From the NCBI GenBank assembly GCA_947846985.1, contig CANTUZ010000002.1:13898087-13962086 (forward strand): a stretch of 64,000 nt of DNA, given 5' to 3'. The notes beneath the pieces were generated by a model, which saw nothing but the letters and a program-made list of their open reading frames with translations, did not search any database and was not told the origin of the DNA. Each line of letters begins with the position of its first letter. The first letter of the stretch is position 1. The translations under genes and the position numbers were made by a program. Positions 36,816-48,400 of this stretch are shown in pieces. Source of the stretch: Fratercula arctica (Eukaryota > Chordata > Aves > Charadriiformes > Alcidae).

Positions 36816-38091
36816 GGAGATTTAAAGAATTAAAAGGAGAATCAGATGCTCAATCTTTTCTGACACCTCCACCCATTGGGACAGTATTTAATTGTCTGAA
36901 CAGAAGAAAGGACTCTGCCAACCCTACTGAGACAGGAAATGAGGATTTCAGCCTATCTTTTTATTTTCTTTCACAACTGATAGACGTGTCAACAAGGATA
37001 TGAAGTTAAGAACAGTGAAAAATAAAGATGGTCATTTTGGATGTGCCTCTGATCAGTAACCAGGCTGTCATTAACTTAAAAATTATTCTAATTCTACAAG
37101 ATTATAGCAAAAATATATCTTAAATACTTTCTCATTGGTGAATTGAGAGGCTAAATTACGTTGTAAAGGCAATGTGCTGCCATGTTATCTCATATTAACT
37201 GATTTGGTGAATCTAATCCACTTCAAAATTGCACTAATCACAATTTTAAGTGTTTTTTTTTTTAGAAGAAAAACCTCTATCTTGAACACATATGCCACTG
37301 GTATGGTTTGTCTTTTTCTGGTTTTACCTAACAGTTTTGAACTCAGAGCCAGCATTCCTTATTTGCAGTATTCATGACAAAAGCTATAGTAAGGATATAT
37401 CATCATTTTCACATTGTGTTCTATTCTTTGCTTCAAATCTTGTAAAGAGGAAAAAGATTATGGTATAAAGTTAAGATGCAGAGGTACAATTACTGTACCT
37501 TTGCATAGGACTATGTATGTTTTTCTCCTCAGTTTGGCTCTTCAAACTAAACACAAAACAAAGCAAAGGAATACTTTTCTACGCTGCATTGCAGCACAGT
37601 GGAGCTTGTTGCTGAATGTCATTATGGAGGAGAAGAGTATGATGTATCCAAAAATGAACTGCACAGTTTAGTGGTGAACACAACTGCTATTGTATTTTAA
37701 TAGAAAAAAGGTAGACAAAGTCTTTGGGTCAGAAAGGCATTTAGTTGCTGATTCCCAGGAACTGTGATAGTACAGCAAAAAGAGGATTAGCCACTGCTCA
37801 CCTTGTTCTTAAATCCTTTCTTAAGCCTCTGCAATAGGCCGTTCAGTCCAGAAAAAATTTCTCATGATGCACTTCTGATCCTTCCACTGCAAATACATCT
37901 CCTCATGCCTGGTCTTCCTTGTTCACCCCCCTCTCTCCCACATGTTTAATATTTTGGGAATCTTGAAGGCAAACATTGCACTTTTTGACATCAAAGAAAA
38001 TATCGACATAGGCTTTTATGAGAACAGTACCGGCAAGATGTAAATATATAAAGAACATGTATTACTTTGAGATGCTTGAAGATGAAAGACA

Positions 38092-38119
38092 CTACATTAT
38101 TTTAATTAAAATAATGTAG
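38092..38119. repeat. Perfect 28-bp palindrome
   Basis: Fourteen bases (ctacattattttaa) are followed without any spacer by their exact reverse complement. The centre is TTAATTAA and symmetry ends at the flanking A on each side (38091 and 38120). With the base composition of this window a perfect 14-bp arm at zero spacing is expected far less than once (my estimate is below 0.001 per window). It could form a cruciform or a symmetrical homeodomain-dimer site. No transposon signature was seen around it. Confidence 0.95.
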
Positions 38120-38927
38120 ACCCTTAGTGACATTACTGCTCAATTTATAATACCCTTTAACTATGTTAACTTCAAAACAGGCAAGGCAAGAGAAAGGGTA
38201 CACAATTGCAAAATATCCAGATGAAGATAAAAAGATCGATGTTTTATTGTAGCAGTTGGTCAATGAAACTGTTTTTTAACAAGACTAGAGAAACATTATC
38301 ATATAAATTACAATACATTTAGCACTTATGCGTAATAAGTTTGGTATATAAACCATATCCTGCATCAAATTATTGGATAAGAAACACACAATGCATAATA
38401 AATGAAAATACTTATTGATTCATGCTCTATAGCCACAATATCAGTAGCACCTTAAGTTTAAGACTTGGAATGAGATCTTCTATTCTCACAACGTCTTGAG
38501 AAAATACCATGCTTTTCCTTTAATTTTCTATTCTTTTTATAGGAGTAAGAAGATCAAAGGGTTAATGTCCAAAGGTTTGAAGGATGTGTGTTAGGTGACT
38601 AGATAAACTATTTATTGAATCACAAAATGAAACAAAAAAAACCACTTAGGAACAGACTTCCTCAAGACTTCATGTTCATCCTTCAGGTCACAGTTGGAAG
38701 TATGCAGCACATGAAATATGGCACTTCAAATTTTGACTAGGAAGAAATCCAAAAGGTAAAAGCAAAGACATAAAACACGTTTGAAAACTTGGCTTGAGTT
38801 TTGGTCTGGGTGGGTAAAGACCTCTGTCATTGGAATTGCTATTTATTTTGGAAACAGGTTTTCTGTACCTAATTAAAATCAGAACAAAAGTAGATTACAC
38901 ATTTAGTGGGTCATATAGCAATCATAT

Positions 38928-38995
38928 GCAAGTCTGCCACTGACTTCAACAGGAGTTTCCCATGCACTCTCAGCTGCAATTTTTGTCATGAACAA
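38928..38995. repeat. Possible ancient sauropsid repeat ('actgacttcaa' type)
   Basis: gccactgacttcaacagga and gtttcccatgca resemble the 'attgacttcaatgggagttttgcatga' block of an old amniote repeat. Tentative. Confidence 0.35.
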
Positions 38996-39509
38996 TTTAG
39001 AAATAATGGAGAAATTCCAATAATGAAGAAACGTCTTATTTCCCTTCCACAAAACATGCAACTGTTTACTTAATGAGAACAAATCCAAACTCTGCCTGGT
39101 TTCCTGTAGTTGTATTTCTTTGGCTATAGATTACACGATCACCTGTATAATCCTCATCCAAACCAAAACTTTAAACCCCCAGAGAGGAGATAAATAATGA
39201 GCAATAGGATGGCAGAAGGCAGGATTACTCAAAGAGCAGATTACAGGTTGGATCAGCAGTCAAAGTGAGAAGCTGAGTCACGCAATGTCTTTCATATTCC
39301 TACAGGAGAACTCTAACTGCCCCAACATACACACACTTTCCTGGTGTTTTTGGAGGCAGCTGCAGCACTCTGTTACAGTTCCAAGCCATGAAGCATCTTG
39401 GCATGCCTCATTGGCCTAAGAGAATCAGAGCAAAATGTTATTTCCGTTGAGCGATTTTTGATAAAATGTATGTATGTATCAATTAAATTTCTCAAGTAAG
39501 CTGTTTTTG

Positions 39510-39670
39510 TGTAGAGGTCCTAGGGTTAACGACAAGATGCTGGACTTCTCTTTACAGCTTTGTCACTGACCTTTTTTGTAACCCTCTTTAATGCATCCTT
39601 TCTTTTCCTCCCACCCAGATGTCTGCTTAAATTGTAGATGTTTCAAGGTAGAAATTATCCCTTTCCATGG
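39510..39670 (+). repeat. Probable ancient MIR-like/CORE-SINE copy
   Basis: Three landmarks occur in the order of the sauropsid MIR-like SINE. First is ggttaacgacaagatgctgg, the tRNA-derived 'ggttaag' head. Next is acagctttgtcactgacct, matching 'cagctctgtcactgacct'. Last is gcttaaattgtagatgtttc, matching the LINE-derived tail 'tttagattgtaagctcttt'. The body is decayed and shortened. Identification is from memory of these families. Confidence 0.6.
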
Positions 39671-40273
39671 ATTTTTACCAAGCAAATATTGGTTTTGGCT
39701 GCAGGCTCTTGTAGGCTTCTAGGAAAAGAAAACACAAACCCCTAGGCCCCAAAATCCCAACACCACCACCAAAATGACCAGAAGCCAGGTTAAAGAAGAC
39801 AGATTATTCTGGAACAACCACATAAATATTTTAATATGGATTTTATTTGCAATCTGCATTTAACAGATACTGGGATGGGAAAAGATCATTAGTGTTTTTA
39901 TTGACTTTAATACAGTTTAGCACACTATTCTGTTCTCTGATCAGTCATTTAAATGTATTAATAATATAATCTTGAAAATGTCTTCACTAGCATCTCCTTT
40001 ATGTCTTCAACTCGTCAGGGAGAGAAAGCCCTTGTCACTAGAGAAGCCCTGACAAGACTTGTCATCTTTTTTCCTGTCTTTTCAGTGTCACTGGATTCCA
40101 TTGCAGATACTGATAATATAATAGCATGTCTTTCGTATTGTGATGCATCAGATATTCTCTAGTGCTTCTGTTCTTAGGCTAAAAGAAATCCCCTAAGTAT
40201 AACAGACAGTTATTATGATCCTTTATTGTATATAAATGCAGGATAAATTTAAAGATCTACCTACTGGTCTAGT

Positions 40274-40320
40274 GTTTTGTTTTGTTTTTTCAGTTTTTTT
40301 TTTTTCCCTTTGTTTTTAAT
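40274..40320. repeat. T-rich low-complexity tract
   Basis: GTTTT units followed by T12, CCC and more T-rich sequence. Confidence 0.85.
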
Positions 40321-40455
40321 TTATTACTTGATCCAAAAAAATTTGACATGATCCAAGGAGAAACAGGAACAGAAACTTAGAACTGCAAACCCTTTGTGAA
40401 ATGCCCGAAGTCACTAGGGTGATATATAACTTTCCATTCGCTTGGATCACTCTGT

Positions 40456-40479
40456 AACATACATACAGACAGACAGACG
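40456..40479. repeat. Short (ACAT)n(ACAG)n repeat
   Basis: acatacatacagacagacag, a short compound tetranucleotide repeat. Confidence 0.85.
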
Positions 40480-41539
40480 TCATAACTGATTGCAATCAGT
40501 TTCATGGTACAAATTTTAAAGGTAATTTAAAAAACAGGAGAACTTACTTCCTGACACTTCTAGATTATTATCTGAGGTAAGCCCTGAAACATAAGGTAGA
40601 TGGATTTTTAATCCAATCATGTCTTTTATGGTTGTTCCTGTTGTTATCTGTGTTAATAACTAATTGCTTTGAAATTCCATAAAATAAAGTCTGACAAAGG
40701 GTTACAATGCTTCCTCAGTAACATTCTCTAATTATTCTTTATGTACCTCTATCTTCTCTTCCTTTGTTGATTTCTTCTTTAAACTAAACAATCCTTCCTT
40801 TCATTCTTCCTCATGTGTCTAATAATGTCACTTATTCCTGAACTTCTAAGACAGACTACCAATAAAATGAAATGTAATATTCCGTATGTGAATGTCTTAT
40901 TGATTTAACCTGACATGAAAAGTATTTACTTCTATCCTGTTCTTTAATCAACCTCACAATTCCTTTTTAAAGCAACATTCTTGTTGAGCAAATAATTTTG
41001 TTAAACTCCCTACAATGCAACTATGCCTTTTTCTTGAGTAATTGTAGGGCAAGAACAGTGCCCATCTAACTGTTTCAAGCATTTACAAAAGTCCTTTAAA
41101 ATATTCCTCAGTACCGAGTGCTTAAATTTTTTTTTTGTTAACATCTCAGGTGTTGCCACTCCTGTAAGTTATGACATTGAGACAAAATGGGAGAATAGCT
41201 CTTCATAAGGGTAAGGTACTATTGTAAGAGCATGGCTTTACATACTTACAGATTTACCATACTTCAAGCATGTGGTTTAGCATGTGATGTACATGGAAGC
41301 ACTTTTCTATTGCACTGTTTCAGATGAAAAAATATACTGTGATCTTTTCTTTGAGGAGCTTTGATTCTCCTGACATCCTGAAAAGCTTCTACACTTGGCG
41401 AGAGAACTGATTTTTGTATAGGAATCTGGCCATGGCCATCATGGAAAAAGCCTGCACAGATCTTGACAAGCTGAAAGAATATGAAAAATAGCAGGTTACA
41501 CATGGTGGTTGCATGTGGTAGAGCAGCTTTTCTACTGAT

Positions 41540-41723
41540 TGTCAGGGTCATCTGGCCTTGGCCCATCCCCAAGGAGGTGCCTGATGCCCAGGACTGGGGC
41601 TGTCCCCAGTGCCCGCTGGCCACCCTGCTCCTGGATGGGTCTGGGACAGGTCCCACCTGACCAGGGGTGGGGGTCCCCCTGGCCCCCAGCTGCCCAACCC
41701 TCACCCCACACGGTGTCCTGACA
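41540..41723. other. GC-rich island of unknown origin
   Basis: About 185 bases with a G+C content near two thirds, abruptly embedded in AT-rich DNA. It starts with TGTCAGG (41540-41546) and ends with its complement CCTGACA (41717-41723). Inside are further short inverted repeats such as actgggg/ccccagt around 41596-41613. The minus-strand frame 41776-41264 (170 codons) runs through it and is the longest in the window, but its translation has no recognised domain. GC-rich DNA lacks stop codons, which may be the whole explanation. Possible origins are a small non-autonomous element with imperfect terminal repeats, a captured fragment from a GC-rich chromosome, or an exon. I cannot decide between them. 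Confidence 0.5.
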
Positions 41724-44700
41724 CTGGTAATTGAGGCCACAAAGGAGTTTAAGTTGAAAATACTACTGGTGGACACTGGGGTGCGATGGGGAGCAGTGGG
41801 AGAGACAGTGTATGTGGGCAGGATAAAACAGGAGTATCTGAAACCAGACTCCTGTCAGAGCAGGCAGGGTGGAGGAACAGCCATGTCTGAGGCTCTGGTG
41901 GGTCTATTCCTTCTAAGCTCATCTAATCTTCACATCTCAGAAACTCCTGCTTCTAAAAATGTTACAGGAAGAGGACATTTAATTAACATAGACCTGTCTA
42001 GATTGTGATCTGAAAGTGTTGCCAGATGAACTTTACTTTAGCAAAACAGACCAAGACTTCTTAATTATTTACCCAGAGGGCAATTAGTAAATATTTACCA
42101 CTTAAAGTCTAATTAAAATAGAAGCAAGAGTACAGTCAAGTTAAGCAGCCTATCTTGGAGGTCAATCCAATGCTTTTTGGCAAAAGACATTTATGGGAAA
42201 GCCTTGAGGATAAACATATCTGAACACTGACTGTAGAGACTTTTTTTATTACAGCATGGAAATCATTTAATTCTAATCTCATTAATTGGCTTTGATCAGA
42301 CTTACTTTCTTTTTTTCCAGGAAAAAAAATAGCATGTTACAATACCTCGGGACAATTTAGTATTTTTTTGTTTAGTCATGGAGTTTGGAGAAAACAATGC
42401 AGGCATGCTGATTTAGTGTGGCAGTTGCAGTAAGCACAATGGCCATATGCTCTGCAGATTGTACCTTTGAACACGGGTAAAATGTTGAGAATGGTTTTGT
42501 AGGACCCCAAAAAGTCTTCAGAAATGTGCTGTGAGAAGATACTTTATTTTTAAGTGGGATGGGCTAGAGGTGAGCTTGAGCTCTTTTAGAGCAATTCCAA
42601 ACGCATGTGGAAATCAAATCAGAACCTGAGCTTACACTATGAGGACATTAAGAATATAAACATCATACATGTACACATGTACACACACATGAAACCAAAA
42701 TCTGAATCCTAAAAACATTGGAGAAGTAATATGCATTAATCTTTTTTTCAGACTTTTCAGCCTCTTGGACCAGAGCACTCGTTCTACAATTGAGTATCAG
42801 TTTGTCTCAACAGACTTATGCCTGAAAAAGTTGAAATGAATTTAAAATATGGTTCTTGTTGTGATATTGGTTTACCTGTTGAGAGTTAAAGGAGAACTCA
42901 GACTGATATACTGATTTCTGTAGCTTTCTGTCCATTGTATTGTTCCCTAGTGATGCATTTTGCAAATAAAGGCGATCATAAATCTCTATGGGGCAATGCG
43001 AAGGTTGAGTAACTGCCTGTTCTCCCCCCAAAAAAATACACTTGCTGAAACAGGATAGAAATTTTGAAATTTCTATTTCAGTGAGAAATGAAGAAAAAAA
43101 TCTTTTGCTCAACTGAATAAATATCTTTCAAGTTCTGCTTTATTCTTCATCAAGATGTAGGGGTTTAACTTGGTTACAGAAGCACACCGCTTTCTTTGTA
43201 AAAAGCCATACACCACAGCAGTAGCATTTTGATTTACCATAATTAGTCTTTCTACTGGCTATAAAACTGTTTCATAAATTGCACTGGGATGGGAGAGGTT
43301 TCTGCAGAAAATTAAGGACTAAGATCCTGTTTTCTGGCTCATGATTTGTGATGGATCATGGATTGTCCTCATTACTGAAATACTGTAGAAAAGCAACTGG
43401 AAAAAAGCTGGTGACTTAGTGGAAGAAGTTTAGTGAACAGGAATGTGAGGCATGCTTAAACTGTTAGCACAGAAGTTGCTGAGCCCTTGAGGCATGTTCT
43501 TCTATTAATGTATATGTAGATATCACGAATAATGGTTGAAAAAACTAGCGTTCTCTTGACTGTCTTCGCTATTTCACATGCTGTGCTCAGTCTTTTGGTA
43601 CTATGGGCAAAGTAAGTGACAGGTAAATGTGGTCCAAATGAAAGCAATGAAGATAGCTGCCCTGTCACATTTTCTTTTTTTCCTTCTTTTGTCTCGAATA
43701 GATTCATAGATTCTGCAGAGAATAGGTTGGGACACGGAGTTCCATGTAGCTTTGTTTCTTGCTTGGAATGCAATGTTCCACGTTACAGCAAGCACAGGTG
43801 CCATTTCAGTACAGCAGCACTTAAAATAACAATAGCCCATTTCCATATATTTCGAGAGGGGGAGAAACTATTGTTTATTAGAAGAATTCTAAGTAATTGG
43901 CAGCCGTCACCAATTCGCCAGCTGGTGAAGTGCTAATGTGTTATTAGCTGAATCTCTGAACATTTCGTGAGAATTATAAATAGTCATAGGGAAAGTTGTT
44001 GTTTATAATGGAAATAGTAAAATTAACATACATATATAAGTATATAAATACACGCACACATGTATATTCCAGTCAACATTCTCTGCATTTGATTACAGAG
44101 TTTCTCTTGCTGGGTTGTGCTCTGCGCTATGTAATTGAGGTTTTCAGATGAGAATTGATATGTGACTGATAATGGATTTGACATGCTGTGACTCTTACTT
44201 TAATATGTGAACCAAGCTATCAATGGGGTTTCCTATGCAAAAGGAGGAACTCTCAATACGGCATTGTGGTTTCTTTCTAGAAGCTTGAAAAAAAAGTTGG
44301 ATTTTGGTCTTTGGTGGTCAGCTAACAACAGTCTATTCATAAAGGCCATCAAAAGAGCAGCGTCACAGCTCTGATAGAACTATCAGGCTACAAGTGGAAG
44401 AAATGAAATTAGGCTTTGAATTCACAATAAGTACTTTTAAGGCCTATTTTCCTTGAAATGGAATTTTAAGAGAACGTTAAACTAATTATAGTATGATAGA
44501 ACTTGTTTGACCTGAAAAGTGTCAGTCTACTTAGATTAGGTGAATAGTCATCGTGCTATTATTTGAGTTTAACAAATGGGACACCAACAACTCACTTCTA
44601 GCTTAAAAAGAGGGAGGCAAGAGATTCCTTTATCAAGTCAATTTACTGTCTGCTATGTCAGGGCATTAAAAATTAGTCTCATAACTCCAATATGCTTCTT

Positions 44701-45378
44701 CCAAGAAATTTTTAGTAAATTAAATTATGGAATTGAATATAGTTCAGTTCTTCCTCTTGGGACCTACATAATGCTGGAAAGCTTATTCAGATCAGGAGAG
44801 AATTTAAAATATTTTCACCCTTCTTTCATTTCATGTGTAACTGCACCGTAAATATTAAACCATTTATCTGAATTTAATCAAGCTTGCAGCTACAAAGTAC
44901 AAAGGGACACTCTTCCACTACAAACACACTTTTAACCTTCCAAACTGTTCTCCTCACAGACTGTGAATGTCACAGTGATAGTCAATTTTGCTCATGTCTA
45001 TTCAAACCTTTCTATTGCCTTTGATATTTTCAAGATCTAGTAATTTATGTTAATAGGCTAGCGAGCTCTGTCACTTCAGGTTGGCCTCTATAAAATCAGT
45101 TGTTTTCATAGAATATATATTGCTCCCATTCCCAAAGTTAAATAGTGGAACTGTGACCTCAAGGTTGCAATATGGTGGTAAGATTCGTCTTACTTAACCT
45201 CATCTTATACTAGATATACTTAAATTTTACTCTGTTAATAGACTGAACTCAATGGTCGATGGAAAGAAATTTATGGTGTAATCTATTTTAGTTGTTTTAG
45301 GTACCTGTCTTAAGCTGGAAAGCAAAAGCACTAGGTCTTTATCCAATTACTAAAGAGAAAAATTCTCTGGACACACAC

Positions 45379-45440
45379 CTAAAGATATGTATCCTAAGAT
45401 ATGTATACTTAAAGATATCTAAAGGCAGCTAAAGATATAT
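45379..45440. repeat. Degenerate tandem repeat ('aaagatatgtat' units)
   Basis: cctaaagatatgtat, cctaagatatgtatact, taaagatatctaaagg and ctaaagatatatgag follow one another as four imperfect units of about 15-17 bases. Confidence 0.7.
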
Positions 45441-48400
45441 GAGACTGTTTTTAATATGTGACCCACACAGTACAAACCCTACAAAAAATCCAAAACACGT
45501 AGATTGATCTTCGTTAAGATATCTTGGTTCACATTAGTCTTACTCACAGTAATTTTATCTAAATGAAGAGTTTCTTGTGGAAACACCCTTACATGTATAG
45601 CCCAGATGTCATGCAGGCCCTTAAACCCAGCATTTCAACATCAAATTTCAGGTGTTTGGACACCAGCTGGAATTCACAGCCCTCAGTAACACACGTAGTA
45701 TTCACATCATCTATATTAGGTGACTAATTCAGGAAGATTTAGGAAGGCAAAGGTAAGGGATTAAACTCCTTGTATAGTCAGTGGGGAGAGGAGGAAGCCT
45801 CTTTTGTCAAAATCTGATTCCTTTCTTATGGAATAATGAAATATTTATTGGACTGAGGGAGAACCTTAATAGCTTAGAAGCTGGAGAGAGACTTCATGTG
45901 CAGATGAATCCTTATGTTTCAAATAAAATGGAACATTTTCAATAACAGAGGAAGTGCTTACCTGAAAACACTTAACCTTGGCATTAGAAAGCAATATGCT
46001 CTTTAGATTCAGTCCTGCAAATCAGAGAGCAAACTGGAGATCCAGCATCATCTGGCTAACCAGGTGTTTCCATCTCTGGGGCTCAAGAAAAATTCTCTGA
46101 CCATTCAATGCCTGGGCAGAATGAGAGGTACCTCCCTTAGCCTTGAGGAAAGAAGAATAATGCTCAGAATTTTCTTATCAGAGTACAACTGCAAATTTTA
46201 CTATGACTTGAGATGTGTGCAAATGCACGCAGAGCCTTCAAAAACAAGAGTTCTGCTTGGGAAACAGTAAAAGAACTGCTGGCCATTCCTGAAACTAGTG
46301 GGTGTATCATTTCAGGTGGTTTTCTGAATTTTTAATTTTAGGTATATATAGCGAAAGTTATATGCCTAAATAAAAAATCTTATTTCAGTAGTTCCAGAGT
46401 AAAGAAAGCCTGTATTCTTACAGAAGCAACACAAGGGATGAGTCACTGCTTTCAGGGAACACCCCTCCCATAGCTTTCCCGCATTGCTAAATATACAAAG
46501 AAACTCCCCTTTAAAATATTTCCCACCACCTGGGAGGGTTAAAACATCCTAGTAGTAATGGGAGGAGAAAAGCCGTAGGAGATATTTCAACACAATCCAG
46601 AAATATGCACTACCTTTCCCCCCAACCTCTTAAAGATTTTCTACATTTTCCAGGAAACACTCCTTTTTCTGCAGTATTCACCAACTTGTGATCATTACTT
46701 CTCTGTGCAGCATATTATCTGAGAAGCTGAAAGAACTAATGCTGATAAGATCAAAGTCTCAACAAGTGCTGTTCTCCTCTCCTTATACAACATGAAACCA
46801 AATCCTGCAATAGTTTGCCTAATGCATTAGACAAACATTTATAATACTGATACCAATAACACACTGTCGGAGTTTTATATTAAATATTGACTCATGTCTT
46901 GACGAAATGAACATGTACAAAAAGAAAAAATGGTCAGAGATAGACCTGAAAAAAATGACTCATAATAAAACTTTAATTTCCAGATTGCTGGTGTATGAGA
47001 TAAAATATGCTCAACTTTCTGCAAGCGTTAGTTTATTTTTCCCCCTTTGTGTAAGAAAAATGGAAGTGGTTTTGCTTCAATTTAGTGTTCTCATCTGAGG
47101 TCCTAAACACAGATTAGAAAAAGATGTGAGTTTTCAAGAGTTATTACAAGCATCTTAATCTCAGATAAACCGCCAGCTATCATTACCTAAGTATCATTTA
47201 GGTTATTTTTTACAAAAAAAAAAGATGGATGATTGCAGCGGCTGCTCATTGGTTTCAGAGAACTGAACTGACCCAGCAGGATCCAGCTGGGCTCCATAGG
47301 GTGTTACGGCACTGGCAATACTGTTAGTTAGCCAAAGTTTAATCATCTACTGTTGCTTGTGATCTTCTAAAAAATGATACTTTAAAAGGAAAGGGAGTTA
47401 TGTCATACCAGATCATGGGTCAAAGAGCAAGTACTGAGGAGAAGATAGATCCCTGAGTTATTTCAGTGAGACATTTAGAAAAATGGGGGATTAGAAAAAT
47501 AATTTGAGTATAGTAATGCTTGTATTTTGAAAAGGAACATTACCCAGACTATTTCCAACTACATTTTGTAAACACCAATCTCAAAGAGCATTTTAAGGGC
47601 AGAAAGCATAGCACAGCTAGATCCCACATGCCTAGTCAGCAAGAACAACTCTGTAATGTAGGACTTTAAGTAACTCAGTGATAATGGGAATTTAAAAACA
47701 AAGATGATCTATTGAGAATCTTATCTCCCAGAGCAGGCCAGCATTTGAGTTTGTAAGAACAGAGAGTGAAGTATAGTATTCTTTCATGTTCATGGTCCTC
47801 AGAAAAATCCAGATCATACAGGGAGAAATATAGGTTATCCAATCTGAAGAGCCAGAAACAGCTAAGTCACGTAAGGGCTAGGTTTGCAAGAGAGGCAGAA
47901 CAAGCTAACTTTAATTGAGGAAAGTCCACGCAGGAATTATAAAGGAATTATAGACATGCCTCAAGTACAAATATTAGGATAGTTGCTCGTAAGTAAAATT
48001 ATTTTTGTCAAGAGTTTAATTTCAGGCCAATCATATTTGATTCTCAAAGATTTAGCAAACACCAAAGTGATCTCAAGGCTTGTCAATAGAATGGGGCGTA
48101 TGGAATATTTACCTTTCTTGACAGCTCATACTTTTTTAGCAGAAAATAGTAAACCTTTGTGTAGACCTAAGATAGGGCTAATCCATTGCTTAGATGAGTC
48201 ATCTAGTATATTTTGTTGAAATGACAAGAGTACATCCAGTGCCCTGGCTAGTTAGATATTAACCAGAAGTTAAATGAATAATTAACTTCAACCTCTATTA
48301 GTGTTTGGTTCTGAAGAGATCACATTCCAATAAGTATCTGTTAATCTTTTATTTTTGCAGAGGAGACAATTCTGCTTCCTGTAAATCCAGTAGACACCCA

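Larger units (their letters stand above)
31962..41539. other. Long AT-rich stretch almost free of young repeats
   Basis: No gene recognised over 9.6 kb. Noted inside are a T/GTT-rich tract (34617-34706), a 27-base tandem duplication with kappaB-like sequence (34943-34996), a possible ancient repeat (36745-36815), a perfect 28-bp palindrome (38092-38119), a possible ancient repeat (38928-38995), a probable MIR-like SINE (39510-39670) and a T-rich tract (40274-40320). Parts such as 35.9-36.6 kb look like complex unique DNA with many TAAT-type homeodomain cores, but conservation cannot be judged from one sequence. Confidence 0.55.

Noticed and set aside
41769..41780. VDTG codons preceded by hydrophobic residues, resembling a retroviral aspartic-protease active site
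   Set aside because: A four-residue match with no flap or second protease motif, and no gag, pol or LTR signature nearby. Treated as chance.
43690..43730. tagattcatagattctgcag...aataggttgggac as a CR1 3' tail
   Set aside because: Only about 35 bases resemble the CR1 end, the essential ttggaaggga block is missing, and the match is at chance level.
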